Source: Candidatus Zhuqueibacterota bacterium (GTDB lineage Bacteria; SM23-31; B21-G16). From it: a stretch of DNA of 10,134 bases. Positions within the stretch are counted from its first letter, which is position 1. The number at the start of each line of letters is the position of its first letter. Both the position numbers and the translations under genes were made by a program. The notes under the pieces were generated by a model, which saw only the letters and a program-made list of their open reading frames with translations, was not told the DNA's origin and ran no database searches. The stretch covers positions 1-10,134 of the forward strand of contig QNDJ01000027.1 in the NCBI GenBank assembly GCA_003644825.1, read 5' to 3'. Of this stretch, positions 1 through 6,568 are shown one piece after another.

Positions 1-32
1 AAATTAAAATGCTTTGTGAATAATAATTCTGT

Positions 33-1448
33 TTAACTTCCCTCCTGAGTTTCATCTTCTCGAATTTTAGGGGCAATAGCGAAGCCAGTAAACCCATATA
101 TAATTGCAAAAATGAAACCGGTATAATTCATAATTGCCCACGGAATATACTTAAGAGTAGGAACACCAAGAGTACCAGCCATAAAAACACCCGCCATACT
201 CCAGGGAACTAAAGGAACTATAACAGTTCCTGAATCTTCCGTAGTCCTTGAAAGATTTTTAGCAGCCAGTTTCATCCTGGAAAAAGCAGGAGCAAACAAC
301 TCACCGGGAATTATAATAGTTAAATATGAACTCCCTGTTATTAAAGCTACCAGTATTCCTGAAAATACAGTTGAAGTTATTAGTGTCCTGGTTGTTCTTG
401 TAAATCTTAAAAGATGGAATAAAATAACATCAAGCATTCCAGCTTTTTTTACAATCCCCGCAAAAGAAAAAGCACAAAAAGCAATAAGTGTAACTCCCAT
501 CATTCCCATTAACCCGCCCCTGCTTAAAAGATTATCAACAACAGAAATACCACTTTTTAGTTTATACCCATTAGTTAAAATGTCAACAACTTTGACAAGG
601 CTCATCTTCTGAAAAATTAAAGCAAGCAATGATGCAATACCTGAAGAAATTATCATTCCAGGAATTGTAGGTTTCTTCGCCACTGCAAAATATATAATTA
701 AAATCGGTGGAATTAATAAAAAAATATTGAAATTGAAATTCTCTTTGATAGCACCCATTATAAGATTCATCTGAGAAGAAGTAGAACTACCCTGGCCATA
801 ACCAATACCCAGTATCAAATAAACAACCAGACCGAGTATCCAGGCAGGTGTAGTGGTCCACAACATATGTTTTATGTGGTCAAAAATATTGCTCTTTGCA
901 GCAATAGGAGCAAGGTTCGTAGTATCAGAAAAAGGAGAAAGTTTATCTCCAAAAAACGAACCTGCAACAATAGAACCAGCAGCAGCAGGTTCAGGAATTC
1001 CGAGCCCCTTTGCTATTCCCATTAAAGCTACACCCATTGTTCCGGCTGTTCCCCAGGATGTGCCTGTAGCAAAAGATATAAGACTGCATAAAATACAGGA
1101 TGTAACAAGAAACGCTCTTGGAGAAATTATCTTCATTCCATAATATATCATCATCGGTATTGTTCCTGAGGCAATCCATGAACTTATCATCATTCCAACA
1201 GAAATAAGTATTAGCATAGCAGGCATACCCTTTGCTATACTTTCAACTACTCCACTTTCCATATCCTTCCATGAATAACCCAATCTTAAAGAAATAATAC
1301 CTGCAACAAATGCTGCAGCTATTAACAATATCTCAATCCTCATCCTGAATCCACCATAGCCAACACCAAGAAAAATTAGCATTGCTATAATAGGTACCAA
1401 GGATTCAATGAGCGAGGGTTTCCTTTTAACAACCTTCCTTTCAGGCAT
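33..1448 (-). CDS. nhaC: NhaC-family Na+/H+ antiporter
   Basis: A 471-residue integral inner-membrane protein with about a dozen hydrophobic segments, the expected size for NhaC-type secondary transporters. Conserved family-like stretches are GTSWGTAGT (residues 129-137), GDKLSPFSDTTNLAP (167-181), TEDSGT (403-408) and the following VPW...GTLGVP region (412-430). The family exchanges Na+ for H+; some relatives exchange organic acids such as malate and lactate, so the substrate is inferred. The N-terminus is short and basic (MPERKVVKRK) before the first membrane helix. An in-frame TAA four codons upstream excludes a longer start. No good Shine-Dalgarno is visible before the ATG. The gene lies 49 bp after the peptidase C-terminal ORF and may share its transcript. 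It ends with TAA; no terminator hairpin is visible in the remaining 32 bases of the window. Confidence 0.9.
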   Translation of the reverse strand: MPERKVVKRKPSLIESLVPIIAMLIFLGVGYGGFRMRIEILLIAAAFVAGIISLRLGYSWKDMESGVVESIAKGMPAMLILISVGMMISSWIASGTIPMMIYYGMKIISPRAFLVTSCILCSLISFATGTSWGTAGTMGVALMGIAKGLGIPEPAAAGSIVAGSFFGDKLSPFSDTTNLAPIAAKSNIFDHIKHMLWTTTPAWILGLVVYLILGIGYGQGSSTSSQMNLIMGAIKENFNFNIFLLIPPILIIYFAVAKKPTIPGMIISSGIASLLALIFQKMSLVKVVDILTNGYKLKSGISVVDNLLSRGGLMGMMGVTLIAFCAFSFAGIVKKAGMLDVILFHLLRFTRTTRTLITSTVFSGILVALITGSSYLTIIIPGELFAPAFSRMKLAAKNLSRTTEDSGTVIVPLVPWSMAGVFMAGTLGVPTLKYIPWAIMNYTGFIFAIIYGFTGFAIAPKIREDETQEGS

Positions 1449-1497
1449 ATATTTAAATTAAATCAGTTATATTAAAAATTCAAAAAGTTAGACCTTA

Positions 1498-2097
1498 TCA
1501 ATAATTAACCAGACCCAATTTCTTCAAAAATTTGATATAATCCATTACAATTTCAAGGCTTGTTTCTCCAAATTCTGCACTGACTGCATCCCTTATCCAT
1601 AAAATATTATTATTTCCATTTATGAAATTAGCTATCTCATAAGATTTACTTCCGAAATTACCGGTTATTTTGCTTCGTTTTTCCAGATACCAGTTCCTAA
1701 ATTCATTTCCCAGTTTTCGAGAAAAATAATTATAGGAAATCGGACCAATAAAATTTCGTTTCGGGTAAATTTTTTCTGCTTTAAGTTCCAGTTCTGTTAA
1801 TAAAATTTTCTCCGGGGTTATCCCTTCTCCTCTACATAAATCATCGTAGTACCTTTCAAGCCTGTACTTTTCAAATTTAACCAATCTGTCGGTTTCAAGA
1901 GCAATTTCATTAATAGTTTTAATCATACTCTCACTACTACATAACTGGATACAGGATAAAACAGACCTTTTTTCAAAATCACCTACAATCTCAATATATT
2001 TACTAAAATTATCAAACATTTTATGAAATTTATCTTTATTGTCTTTTTTCAGATAATACTTTAAATAAGATATTCCTTTTGCAGTTACATCTGACAA
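1498..2097 (-). CDS. C-terminal part of the split M28 peptidase, as a separate ORF
   Basis: This 199-codon ORF starts at a TTG and is in exactly the same frame as the M28 peptidase ORF upstream. The two are separated only by one TGA and four sense codons (G-T-K-R), so it is best read as the C-terminal third of one ancestral 701-codon gene. Residues 1-100 look helical and charged. Residues 106-130 contain KAEKIYPKRNFIGPIS, and residues about 150-199 form a small helical, winged-helix-like module around IRDAVSAEFGE. From memory, similar tails occur at the C-terminus of long M28 peptidases of Acidobacteria/Aminicenantes type; this needs a search. There is no signal peptide and no catalytic metal motif. 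A GAGGA about nine bases before the TTG could allow translational restart, giving a separate subunit; otherwise it is an untranslated remnant. It ends with tandem TGA TAA. Confidence 0.6.
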   Translation of the reverse strand: MSDVTAKGISYLKYYLKKDNKDKFHKMFDNFSKYIEIVGDFEKRSVLSCIQLCSSESMIKTINEIALETDRLVKFEKYRLERYYDDLCRGEGITPEKILLTELELKAEKIYPKRNFIGPISYNYFSRKLGNEFRNWYLEKRSKITGNFGSKSYEIANFINGNNNILWIRDAVSAEFGETSLEIVMDYIKFLKKLGLVNY

Positions 2098-2112
2098 TCT
2101 TTTAGTTCCTCA
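2095..2112 (-). promoter_or_regulatory. Possible translational restart site (GAGGA, TTG) overlapping the TGA stop
   Basis: On the minus strand the stop and what follows read TGAGGAACTAAAAGATTG. The GAGGA overlaps the stop codon and lies nine bases before an in-frame TTG, a usable though weak start codon. A ribosome ending at the TGA could reinitiate here. GAGGA would also be present by chance if the original codon pair were CGA GGA, so this is suggestive only. Confidence 0.35.
2110..2112 (-). other. In-frame TGA interrupting the M28 peptidase gene
   Basis: On the minus strand the codons read L-V-S-Y, TGA, G-T-K-R-L-S-D-V, with an open frame on both sides. The codon could derive by one substitution from CGA, AGA or GGA. 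TGA terminates other genes here, so a changed genetic code is unlikely. No convincing SECIS hairpin follows and the site is far from the metal ligands, so selenocysteine is unlikely. Nonsense mutation, restart-based splitting, leaky readthrough and sequencing error all remain possible. Confidence 0.85.
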
Positions 2113-3600
2113 ATAAGAGACAAGATTTGCAATATCATACGCAGAACAATTATCAGCATTCGCAATTGCAAGGGCACTCAAGGTAACAACGGCAACACTT
2201 CTTTTCATTTCTGTAGGATCAACTTTATCAGGAGTATCGTAAGAAGTATGATGAAAAACATCTGGATGACCAATCATTATAGATGGAACACCTATTGTAG
2301 GGTCTGAAAACATTACATGGTCACTACCACCACTATAACCAGTAAATCTGTAATTCATTAAATATTTTTTTCCTCTTTGTTCAAAGAGATCAATATTACT
2401 TATTACTTCAACAAAATGTTTTACTACATCACCTATAAAACTTGGAGATGAAAAAGGTTGATGAGTAACCGAAAAAAATGAAATACATTTACCATAATCT
2501 TCGCCTATCATATCAATATTAATTCCTGCCAGTGCTCTTTTTCCTATATCTTTATGCTTATTCAGATAAGCCATTGTTCCGTGCATTTCTGGAAGCCATA
2601 AAAATCGAAGTGTTCTGTTGGGCCTATCAATAAATCCATTTTTAATTAAATACATTAAGGTTCTCGCAATTTCAATCAGCCCGGCACTTCCACTGGCGTT
2701 ATCATTTGCTCCTGGTTTATAATGGTCAAGGTGTGCCATAATAATAATTTCCTGTTCGGGGTTTTTTTTACCTCTTATTACTGCCGAAATAACAGGCATA
2801 TTTCCATCAAATAATTCTGCATCCACTATTGCCTTTGCTCTTACTTTTATATTTTTATCAAAAAAAGACTTTAACCATTGTGTCTGCCTGTAGGATAGTG
2901 CAAATCCCCATTTAGCTTTATTTCTTTCTTCCCCTGTAGGTGATAATCGATTCATTTCAACAAGGTCAGGATATTGATATCTATCTCTTCTATTTGAAGG
3001 ACCAACAATAACACCGAGGGCACCTCTTTTAATTACTGCCTCCCGGTGAACAAGTGCACCATTGCCTCCTGTGGCAAATACAATTTTACCTTTAACATCC
3101 TTTCCGAAATAATCTCTCTCAGTTTTACCTTCTCCAACAAATATAACTTCAGCTTCATCATTTCCTTTATTGCTATATGGCATTAAAGAAACTGCAACCC
3201 TGGAATAATCACAGATCAATCTTTTTACTGGTTCTACCATATATAATTTTGCACTCCTAACCCTCCAGCCAACAGGTGATTTCCAGGTAAGATATTCAGC
3301 AAATCCATCAGACCTGAATTTTTCCACAACAACCTCATCAAGCATAAATTTTCGCAATTCTTTTTCTACATAATCAACACAGGCATTATAATCAGAACCT
3401 TCTCCTCCACCTCTAATTCTATTAAACCTCGTAATCCTCATTACATAATCTTTTGCTCGCTCTCCTGAAAGATGATTAATAATAACATTCTGTTTCTCTA
3501 CATCGATTAAAAAATCTCTTTGAATTTGTCCGAATACTGGAAAAGACATCATAAATATTAACAGGAAAGTAAAACTAAAAAATTTGTATCTTTTCATCAT
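2110..3600 (-). CDS. Secreted M28-family zinc peptidase with PA domain (main part of a split gene)
   Basis: A 496-residue exported metallopeptidase/aminopeptidase. Residues 1-24 form a signal peptide (basic MMKR, hydrophobic core, FPVFG/Q). A PA-like insert covers about residues 150-265 (DVKGKIVFATGG, then RGALGVIVGP). The M28 catalytic domain follows: HLDH (H290, D292), GANDNASG (D300), PEMHGT (E338), NIDMIGE (D363), GGSDH (424-428) and FHHTSYDTPDKVD (H451). These match M28 metal ligands and the catalytic Asp and Glu, but the usual Glu-Glu pair is Glu-Met (338-339). This recalls the PExxG(S/T) variant of some M28-like families. GGAGGA at good spacing supports the ATG at 3600. The ORF stops at a TGA in frame with a further 203 codons, so a C-terminal extension is separated. 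The catalytic core is complete and may be active alone. It follows the ammonia-lyase gene by 81 bp. Confidence 0.87.
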   Translation of the reverse strand: MMKRYKFFSFTFLLIFMMSFPVFGQIQRDFLIDVEKQNVIINHLSGERAKDYVMRITRFNRIRGGGEGSDYNACVDYVEKELRKFMLDEVVVEKFRSDGFAEYLTWKSPVGWRVRSAKLYMVEPVKRLICDYSRVAVSLMPYSNKGNDEAEVIFVGEGKTERDYFGKDVKGKIVFATGGNGALVHREAVIKRGALGVIVGPSNRRDRYQYPDLVEMNRLSPTGEERNKAKWGFALSYRQTQWLKSFFDKNIKVRAKAIVDAELFDGNMPVISAVIRGKKNPEQEIIIMAHLDHYKPGANDNASGSAGLIEIARTLMYLIKNGFIDRPNRTLRFLWLPEMHGTMAYLNKHKDIGKRALAGINIDMIGEDYGKCISFFSVTHQPFSSPSFIGDVVKHFVEVISNIDLFEQRGKKYLMNYRFTGYSGGSDHVMFSDPTIGVPSIMIGHPDVFHHTSYDTPDKVDPTEMKRSVAVVTLSALAIANADNCSAYDIANLVSY

Positions 3601-3606
3601 AATATT

Positions 3607-3611
3607 CCTCC
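3607..3611 (-). promoter_or_regulatory. Shine-Dalgarno of the split M28 gene
   Basis: GGAGG (part of CGGAGGAATATT) lies about six bases before tandem ATG ATG codons at 3600 and 3597. Spacing favours the first ATG, which also gives a normal signal peptide. Confidence 0.7.
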
Positions 3612-3681
3612 GAATTCATACATCATTTACACTAACTTATTTATTTTTTATTTTATTAATTACCTGTATTTGTTTAATAAA

Positions 3682-5205
3682 TTATTTTAATTTTCCTATA
3701 GCATTTTCAACTTCATCCAATAACTCACCTGATTGAACAACTTCCGTTATTGCATTAATATCCTCAAATAAAGGTCTATCTTCATCAAGAAATTTCACAT
3801 ATTTCCTGATAACTTCATAAGCGGTTTGGGTTCCTTTGCCGGGTTTAACAGGTTTTCTTAAATCTACAGCCTGAGCACCAGCTATTAATTCAATTGCAAG
3901 CACAGTATTTGCATTATTTATTATCTGTCTTGTTTTAAGAGCCGTATTCATACCCATACTTACAAAATCCTCCTGATCTGCTGCAGCCGGTATAGACCCT
4001 GTTGCTGCTGGATGGCTAAGTATCCTGTTTTCACATACCATTGAACCAGCTGTATACTGAGTCAGCATAAGCCCCGAAAACATCCCGGCACCTTTTGTTA
4101 AAAATGCAGGCAACCCCATACTTAAATGTGGATTCATCAATCTGTTAATTCTTCTTTCAGACAAAGCTGATACTGTTGTTACACCAATACCGACAAATTC
4201 AAGAGCAAAAGCCGTAGGTGTCCCCTGGAAATTTGCACCTGTAATATATAACTCTTCATCAGGAAAGAAAAGAGGATTATCACCTACTCCATTTAATTCA
4301 ATTTCAAACATTTTTTTTGCAAAATCAAAAGTATCCCTCAAAGAGCCAACCACCTGAGGAGTACTTCTCAAGCTATAAGCATCCTGAACTTTTTTGCCTT
4401 TCATTTTTAATAGTTCACTTCCCTCAACAATTTTTCTTATATTTTCAGCACAGGTAACTGCACCAGGAAAACCCCTTGCTTTATGAAGCCGTTCATCATA
4501 AGCAGCCATATTCGCATTTAAAACTTCAAGGGTCATAGCAGCAGCAACTTCTGATGTTTTAATCCACCGCTCTATATCAAATAATTCCAGTGAACCCATA
4601 CCTGCAATAACATTTGAACCATTTATTGTGGCAAGTCCATCCCTTGCATTGTAAATAATAGTAGATATTCCAGCTTTTTCCATTGCTTTTTTACCCGGCA
4701 ACCTTTCTCCATTATAGTATGCCTCTCCTTCACCCATCAAAACAAGTGCCATCTGGGACATTGGAGAAAGGTCACCTGATGCCCCTACAGACCCCTTATC
4801 ATATACAACAGGAGTAACGCCTCTATTTAGCATTTCTACCAGAGTTTTCACAACCACAGGTCTTAAACCAGAATTTCCATTACAATGAACATTTATCCTG
4901 CTTAACATTGCTGCTCTTACAACCTCCTCCGGCAGTGGTTTCCCGCAACCTGCCGCATGACTGTATATTAAATATCTCTGAAATTTTTCAACCTGTTCAG
5001 GCGTCAATATTACTTCCGATAACTCACCTATTCCTGTTGTAATTCCATACATTACAGCTCTTTCTTTTATTTTTTTATCTACGAATTCTCTGCATTTTTT
5101 AATTTTCTCAAGGGCATCCCCCGAAATTTCTACTTTTTCTCTTTGCCTGGCAACCTTTACAACATCTTCGATTTTCAGATTTTTCCCCGTTAATTTAACA
5201 GTCAT
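3682..5205 (-). CDS. hutH: Histidine ammonia-lyase-like MIO enzyme
   Basis: An aromatic amino-acid lyase of about 507 residues. Numbering here counts from an upstream in-frame ATG at 5217; the ATG I prefer is the fifth codon (5205), because a strong GGAGGG sits between the two ATGs, five bases before the second. The family deaminates histidine to urocanate and ammonia using an MIO cofactor made from Ala-Ser-Gly, seen as GSVGASGDLSP (A146-S147-G148). Other active-site landmarks are Y57 in YGITTGIG, S86-H87 in YSHAAG, NGSN (199-202), QDAYSLR (278-284), NPLFF (314-318) and QEDFVSMG (415-422). SH and QED favour histidine as substrate. TTG instead of the usual NTG, RSTPQ instead of RCQPQ and NFQG instead of NFHG are atypical, so tyrosine or phenylalanine lyase or aminomutase activity is not excluded. 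No hutU, hutI or hutG is in the window. The protein is cytoplasmic. Confidence 0.83.
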   Translation of the reverse strand: MTVKLTGKNLKIEDVVKVARQREKVEISGDALEKIKKCREFVDKKIKERAVMYGITTGIGELSEVILTPEQVEKFQRYLIYSHAAGCGKPLPEEVVRAAMLSRINVHCNGNSGLRPVVVKTLVEMLNRGVTPVVYDKGSVGASGDLSPMSQMALVLMGEGEAYYNGERLPGKKAMEKAGISTIIYNARDGLATINGSNVIAGMGSLELFDIERWIKTSEVAAAMTLEVLNANMAAYDERLHKARGFPGAVTCAENIRKIVEGSELLKMKGKKVQDAYSLRSTPQVVGSLRDTFDFAKKMFEIELNGVGDNPLFFPDEELYITGANFQGTPTAFALEFVGIGVTTVSALSERRINRLMNPHLSMGLPAFLTKGAGMFSGLMLTQYTAGSMVCENRILSHPAATGSIPAAADQEDFVSMGMNTALKTRQIINNANTVLAIELIAGAQAVDLRKPVKPGKGTQTAYEVIRKYVKFLDEDRPLFEDINAITEVVQSGELLDEVENAIGKLK

Positions 5206-5209
5206 TTTT

Positions 5210-5215
5210 CCCTCC
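5210..5215 (-). promoter_or_regulatory. Shine-Dalgarno that decides the ammonia-lyase start
   Basis: The minus strand reads ATGGAGGGAAAAATGACT. The GGAGGG lies inside the first ATG-initiated reading and five bases before the second ATG (5205). This placement makes 5205 the likely start and leaves the ATG at 5217 without an RBS. Confidence 0.7.
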
Positions 5216-5254
5216 ATAGTATTAACATTTTTAAATTAATCTCCTGGGTTTAAT

Positions 5255-5285
5255 ATTATATTAGATTAACAATTTATTGATTCAA
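5255..5285 (-). promoter_or_regulatory. Candidate promoter for the ammonia-lyase gene
   Basis: On the minus strand TTGAAT (5280-5285) could be a -35 box. It is followed by TAATAT (5258-5263, 16-bp spacing) or TATAAT (5255-5260, 19-bp spacing) as a -10 box, about 50 bp before the start codon. The DNA is very AT-rich, so chance matches are likely. Confidence 0.35.
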
Positions 5286-5294
5286 CTAATTATA

Positions 5295-5334
5295 TAAAAA
5301 TTGCAAGAATTAAAAAAAATTCTTCAACCTGCAA
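5295..5334 (-). terminator. Weak AT-rich terminator-like hairpin after the sugar kinase
   Basis: On the minus strand AAGAATT (5324-5318) pairs with AATTCTT (5311-5305) around a six-base loop. An outer TTGC/GCAA pair is interrupted by a one-sided bulge, and the hairpin is followed by GCAATTTTT. The orientation fits termination of kinase transcription, though it lies about 120 bp past the stop and has almost no GC pairs. Confidence 0.35.
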
Positions 5335-5359
5335 TAATTCAGTTCCATTAGAAATTTGA

Positions 5360-5382
5360 ATATCAGAAATATATTCTGATAT
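5360..5382. repeat. Perfect 9-bp inverted repeat
   Basis: ATATCAGAA (5360-5368) and TTCTGATAT (5374-5382) are exact inverted copies separated by five bases (ATATA). No T-run follows on the minus strand, so it is not a classical terminator for the kinase gene. It could be a regulator operator for the downstream lyase unit or an mRNA hairpin. It is the cleanest dyad I saw in this intergenic region. Confidence 0.5.
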
Positions 5383-5450
5383 ATAATTTTAAAGACTTCC
5401 ATTCAGTAAAAAATACTAAAACCAGTTTTACTCTTCTTTATTGAATTTCT

Positions 5451-6359
5451 TCATCTGATATGGTTTCTATGCTCTTTCAGAAAAGAATTAACACGGGTAA
5501 TATCTGGTATTCCTTTTCTACCACCAAGTTGCATACATTTAAGGGCAGATATTGCCGAAGCAAATATCATTGTTTTTTTCAGTCCCCAATTTTGTAAGAC
5601 ACCATAAATAAATCCACCATGGTATACGTCACCTGCACCGGTAGTATCTTTTACATCAACTTTAAAAGCTGGCACTTCTACCATTTTATTATTTTTTATA
5701 CCAATTGAACCTTTTTCTCCATAAGTAATTACAACGCACCTTTTATTAATTTTATAAAGCTTCATTAAAGCCCTGGTTTTGTCTTTTTCACCGGTAAAAT
5801 CTCTTGCAAATACACTTGAAGCAACAAAATAATCACTATTTTCCAATAACATATCCATTCCTTTTTTAACACCTCCAGCATCTACAACAACTGGTATATT
5901 TCTTTTTCTGGCAAAAAAAATAGCTTTAAGTGCAGTTTCTATTTCAAATCCATCAAGGTGTAGAACTTTAACACCATCAAACAAATTCTCTTTAATCAAT
6001 TTTTCATCATACGGATCTAATTCTTTCCTGCTCCACAAAATAGTTCTTTTCCCTGAGTTCTTATCTACAATAATAATGGATAATGGAGACCTTTTGTTTT
6101 TTTGAGCGACTAAATTTTGAATTTTGACATTTTCTCTAATAAATTCCCTCTTAATAAAATCTCCATTCCAATCATCACCAATACATCCTATGTAAGATGT
6201 TGATTTTCCTAATCTGGATAGAGTTACAAGGGCAGTCGCTACAGGTCCACCACCCTGAATCTCGAATTCAATATACTCTAACTTCTCATTAATAGCTGGA
6301 TACCTGGGAACTAAAAATATATAGTCTATTGCAGAATATCCAATGCCAAGAACATCCAT
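5451..6359 (-). CDS. PfkB/ribokinase-family carbohydrate kinase
   Basis: A 302-residue cytoplasmic kinase that would transfer phosphate from ATP to a sugar or nucleoside. Family landmarks are the N-terminal substrate-side glycines in QGGGPVATA (35-43) and SRLGKSTSYIGCIGDD (48-63). TYGEKG (212-217) is near the nucleotide site, and DTTGAGDVYHGGF (238-250) is the PfkB signature 2 with catalytic Asp244 and the anion-hole glycines. The GGGPVATALVTLSRLG pattern recalls sulfofructose kinase and ribokinase-like members, but the substrate cannot be read from the sequence. Length is typical and the protein ends naturally at TGA. The ATG at 6359 has no strong Shine-Dalgarno. The gene is isolated by about 210 bp upstream and 245 bp downstream, so it is probably its own transcription unit, with no sugar transporter or sugar-pathway gene beside it. 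Confidence 0.88.
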   Translation of the reverse strand: MDVLGIGYSAIDYIFLVPRYPAINEKLEYIEFEIQGGGPVATALVTLSRLGKSTSYIGCIGDDWNGDFIKREFIRENVKIQNLVAQKNKRSPLSIIIVDKNSGKRTILWSRKELDPYDEKLIKENLFDGVKVLHLDGFEIETALKAIFFARKRNIPVVVDAGGVKKGMDMLLENSDYFVASSVFARDFTGEKDKTRALMKLYKINKRCVVITYGEKGSIGIKNNKMVEVPAFKVDVKDTTGAGDVYHGGFIYGVLQNWGLKKTMIFASAISALKCMQLGGRKGIPDITRVNSFLKEHRNHIR

Positions 6360-6387
6360 CTGCTATATTATTGTTAGATTGAAATTA

Positions 6388-6416
6388 AAAATATAAAATT
6401 TTTTTTCAAAAGTCAA
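6388..6416 (-). promoter_or_regulatory. Candidate sigma70-type promoter of the sugar kinase
   Basis: On the minus strand TTGACT (6411-6416) is followed after 17 bp by TATTTT (6388-6393); an alternative TATATT gives 15-bp spacing. The -10 box is about 28 bp from the ATG, implying a short 5' leader. An A8 tract lies in the spacer, and AT-rich repeats just upstream of the -35 could act as an UP element. Confidence 0.45.
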
Positions 6417-6420
6417 ATAT

Positions 6421-6440
6421 AGATATATAAAGATATATTA
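6421..6440. repeat. Short imperfect tandem repeat, AT-rich
   Basis: Two adjacent 10-bp units, AGATATATAA and AGATATATTA, differ at one position. They sit immediately upstream of the candidate kinase -35 box. They may be a UP-like element or simply low-complexity DNA. Confidence 0.4.
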
Positions 6441-6568
6441 TGTTTTAAAGAGAATATATAAAACAATATACAATTCGTTATTATAACTAATTATAAAAGA
6501 AACTTTATCAGTACCTGTATAGATAATTATTTTTAGGTGTGGTCAATTATATGATTTGTTGATGTTAT

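Larger units (their letters stand above)
5206..5450. other. Intergenic region between sugar kinase and ammonia-lyase
   Basis: About 245 bp of AT-rich DNA with no supported gene. It contains, in minus-strand order, the perfect 9-bp inverted repeat, the weak terminator-like hairpin, a candidate promoter and the lyase ribosome binding site. Its length and contents suggest a transcription-unit boundary. I recognise no riboswitch. Confidence 0.6.
6360..6568. other. Intergenic region between intact M28 gene and sugar kinase
   Basis: About 209 bp of very AT-rich DNA without a supported gene. It holds the candidate kinase promoter and the short tandem repeat near its kinase end. I see no strong terminator hairpin at the M28 end. 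Confidence 0.6.

Noticed and set aside
853-1143. Plus-strand 96-codon reading frame
   Set aside because: It lies entirely antisense to the well-supported NhaC gene and its protein resembles no family; treated as a shadow.
991-1179. Minus-strand 62-codon frame inside NhaC
   Set aside because: Out-of-frame shadow of conserved transporter sequence.
1449-1497. Separate promoter for the antiporter
   Set aside because: The 49-bp gap is uniformly AT-rich and gives no -35/-10 pair better than chance.
2065-2112. Selenocysteine insertion at the internal TGA
   Set aside because: No convincing stem-loop follows the TGA at bacterial SECIS spacing, and the site is outside the catalytic metal-binding residues.
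1498-6359. Recoded TGA (Trp or Gly genetic code) in this organism
   Set aside because: TGA ends the sugar kinase and the peptidase tail at natural domain ends, the latter in tandem with TAA. Trp is written TGG where I checked, and only one internal TGA was seen.
6480-6568. Terminator after the intact M28 gene
   Set aside because: Only AT-rich sequence and very short self-complementary stretches are visible; no stem with a following T-run.
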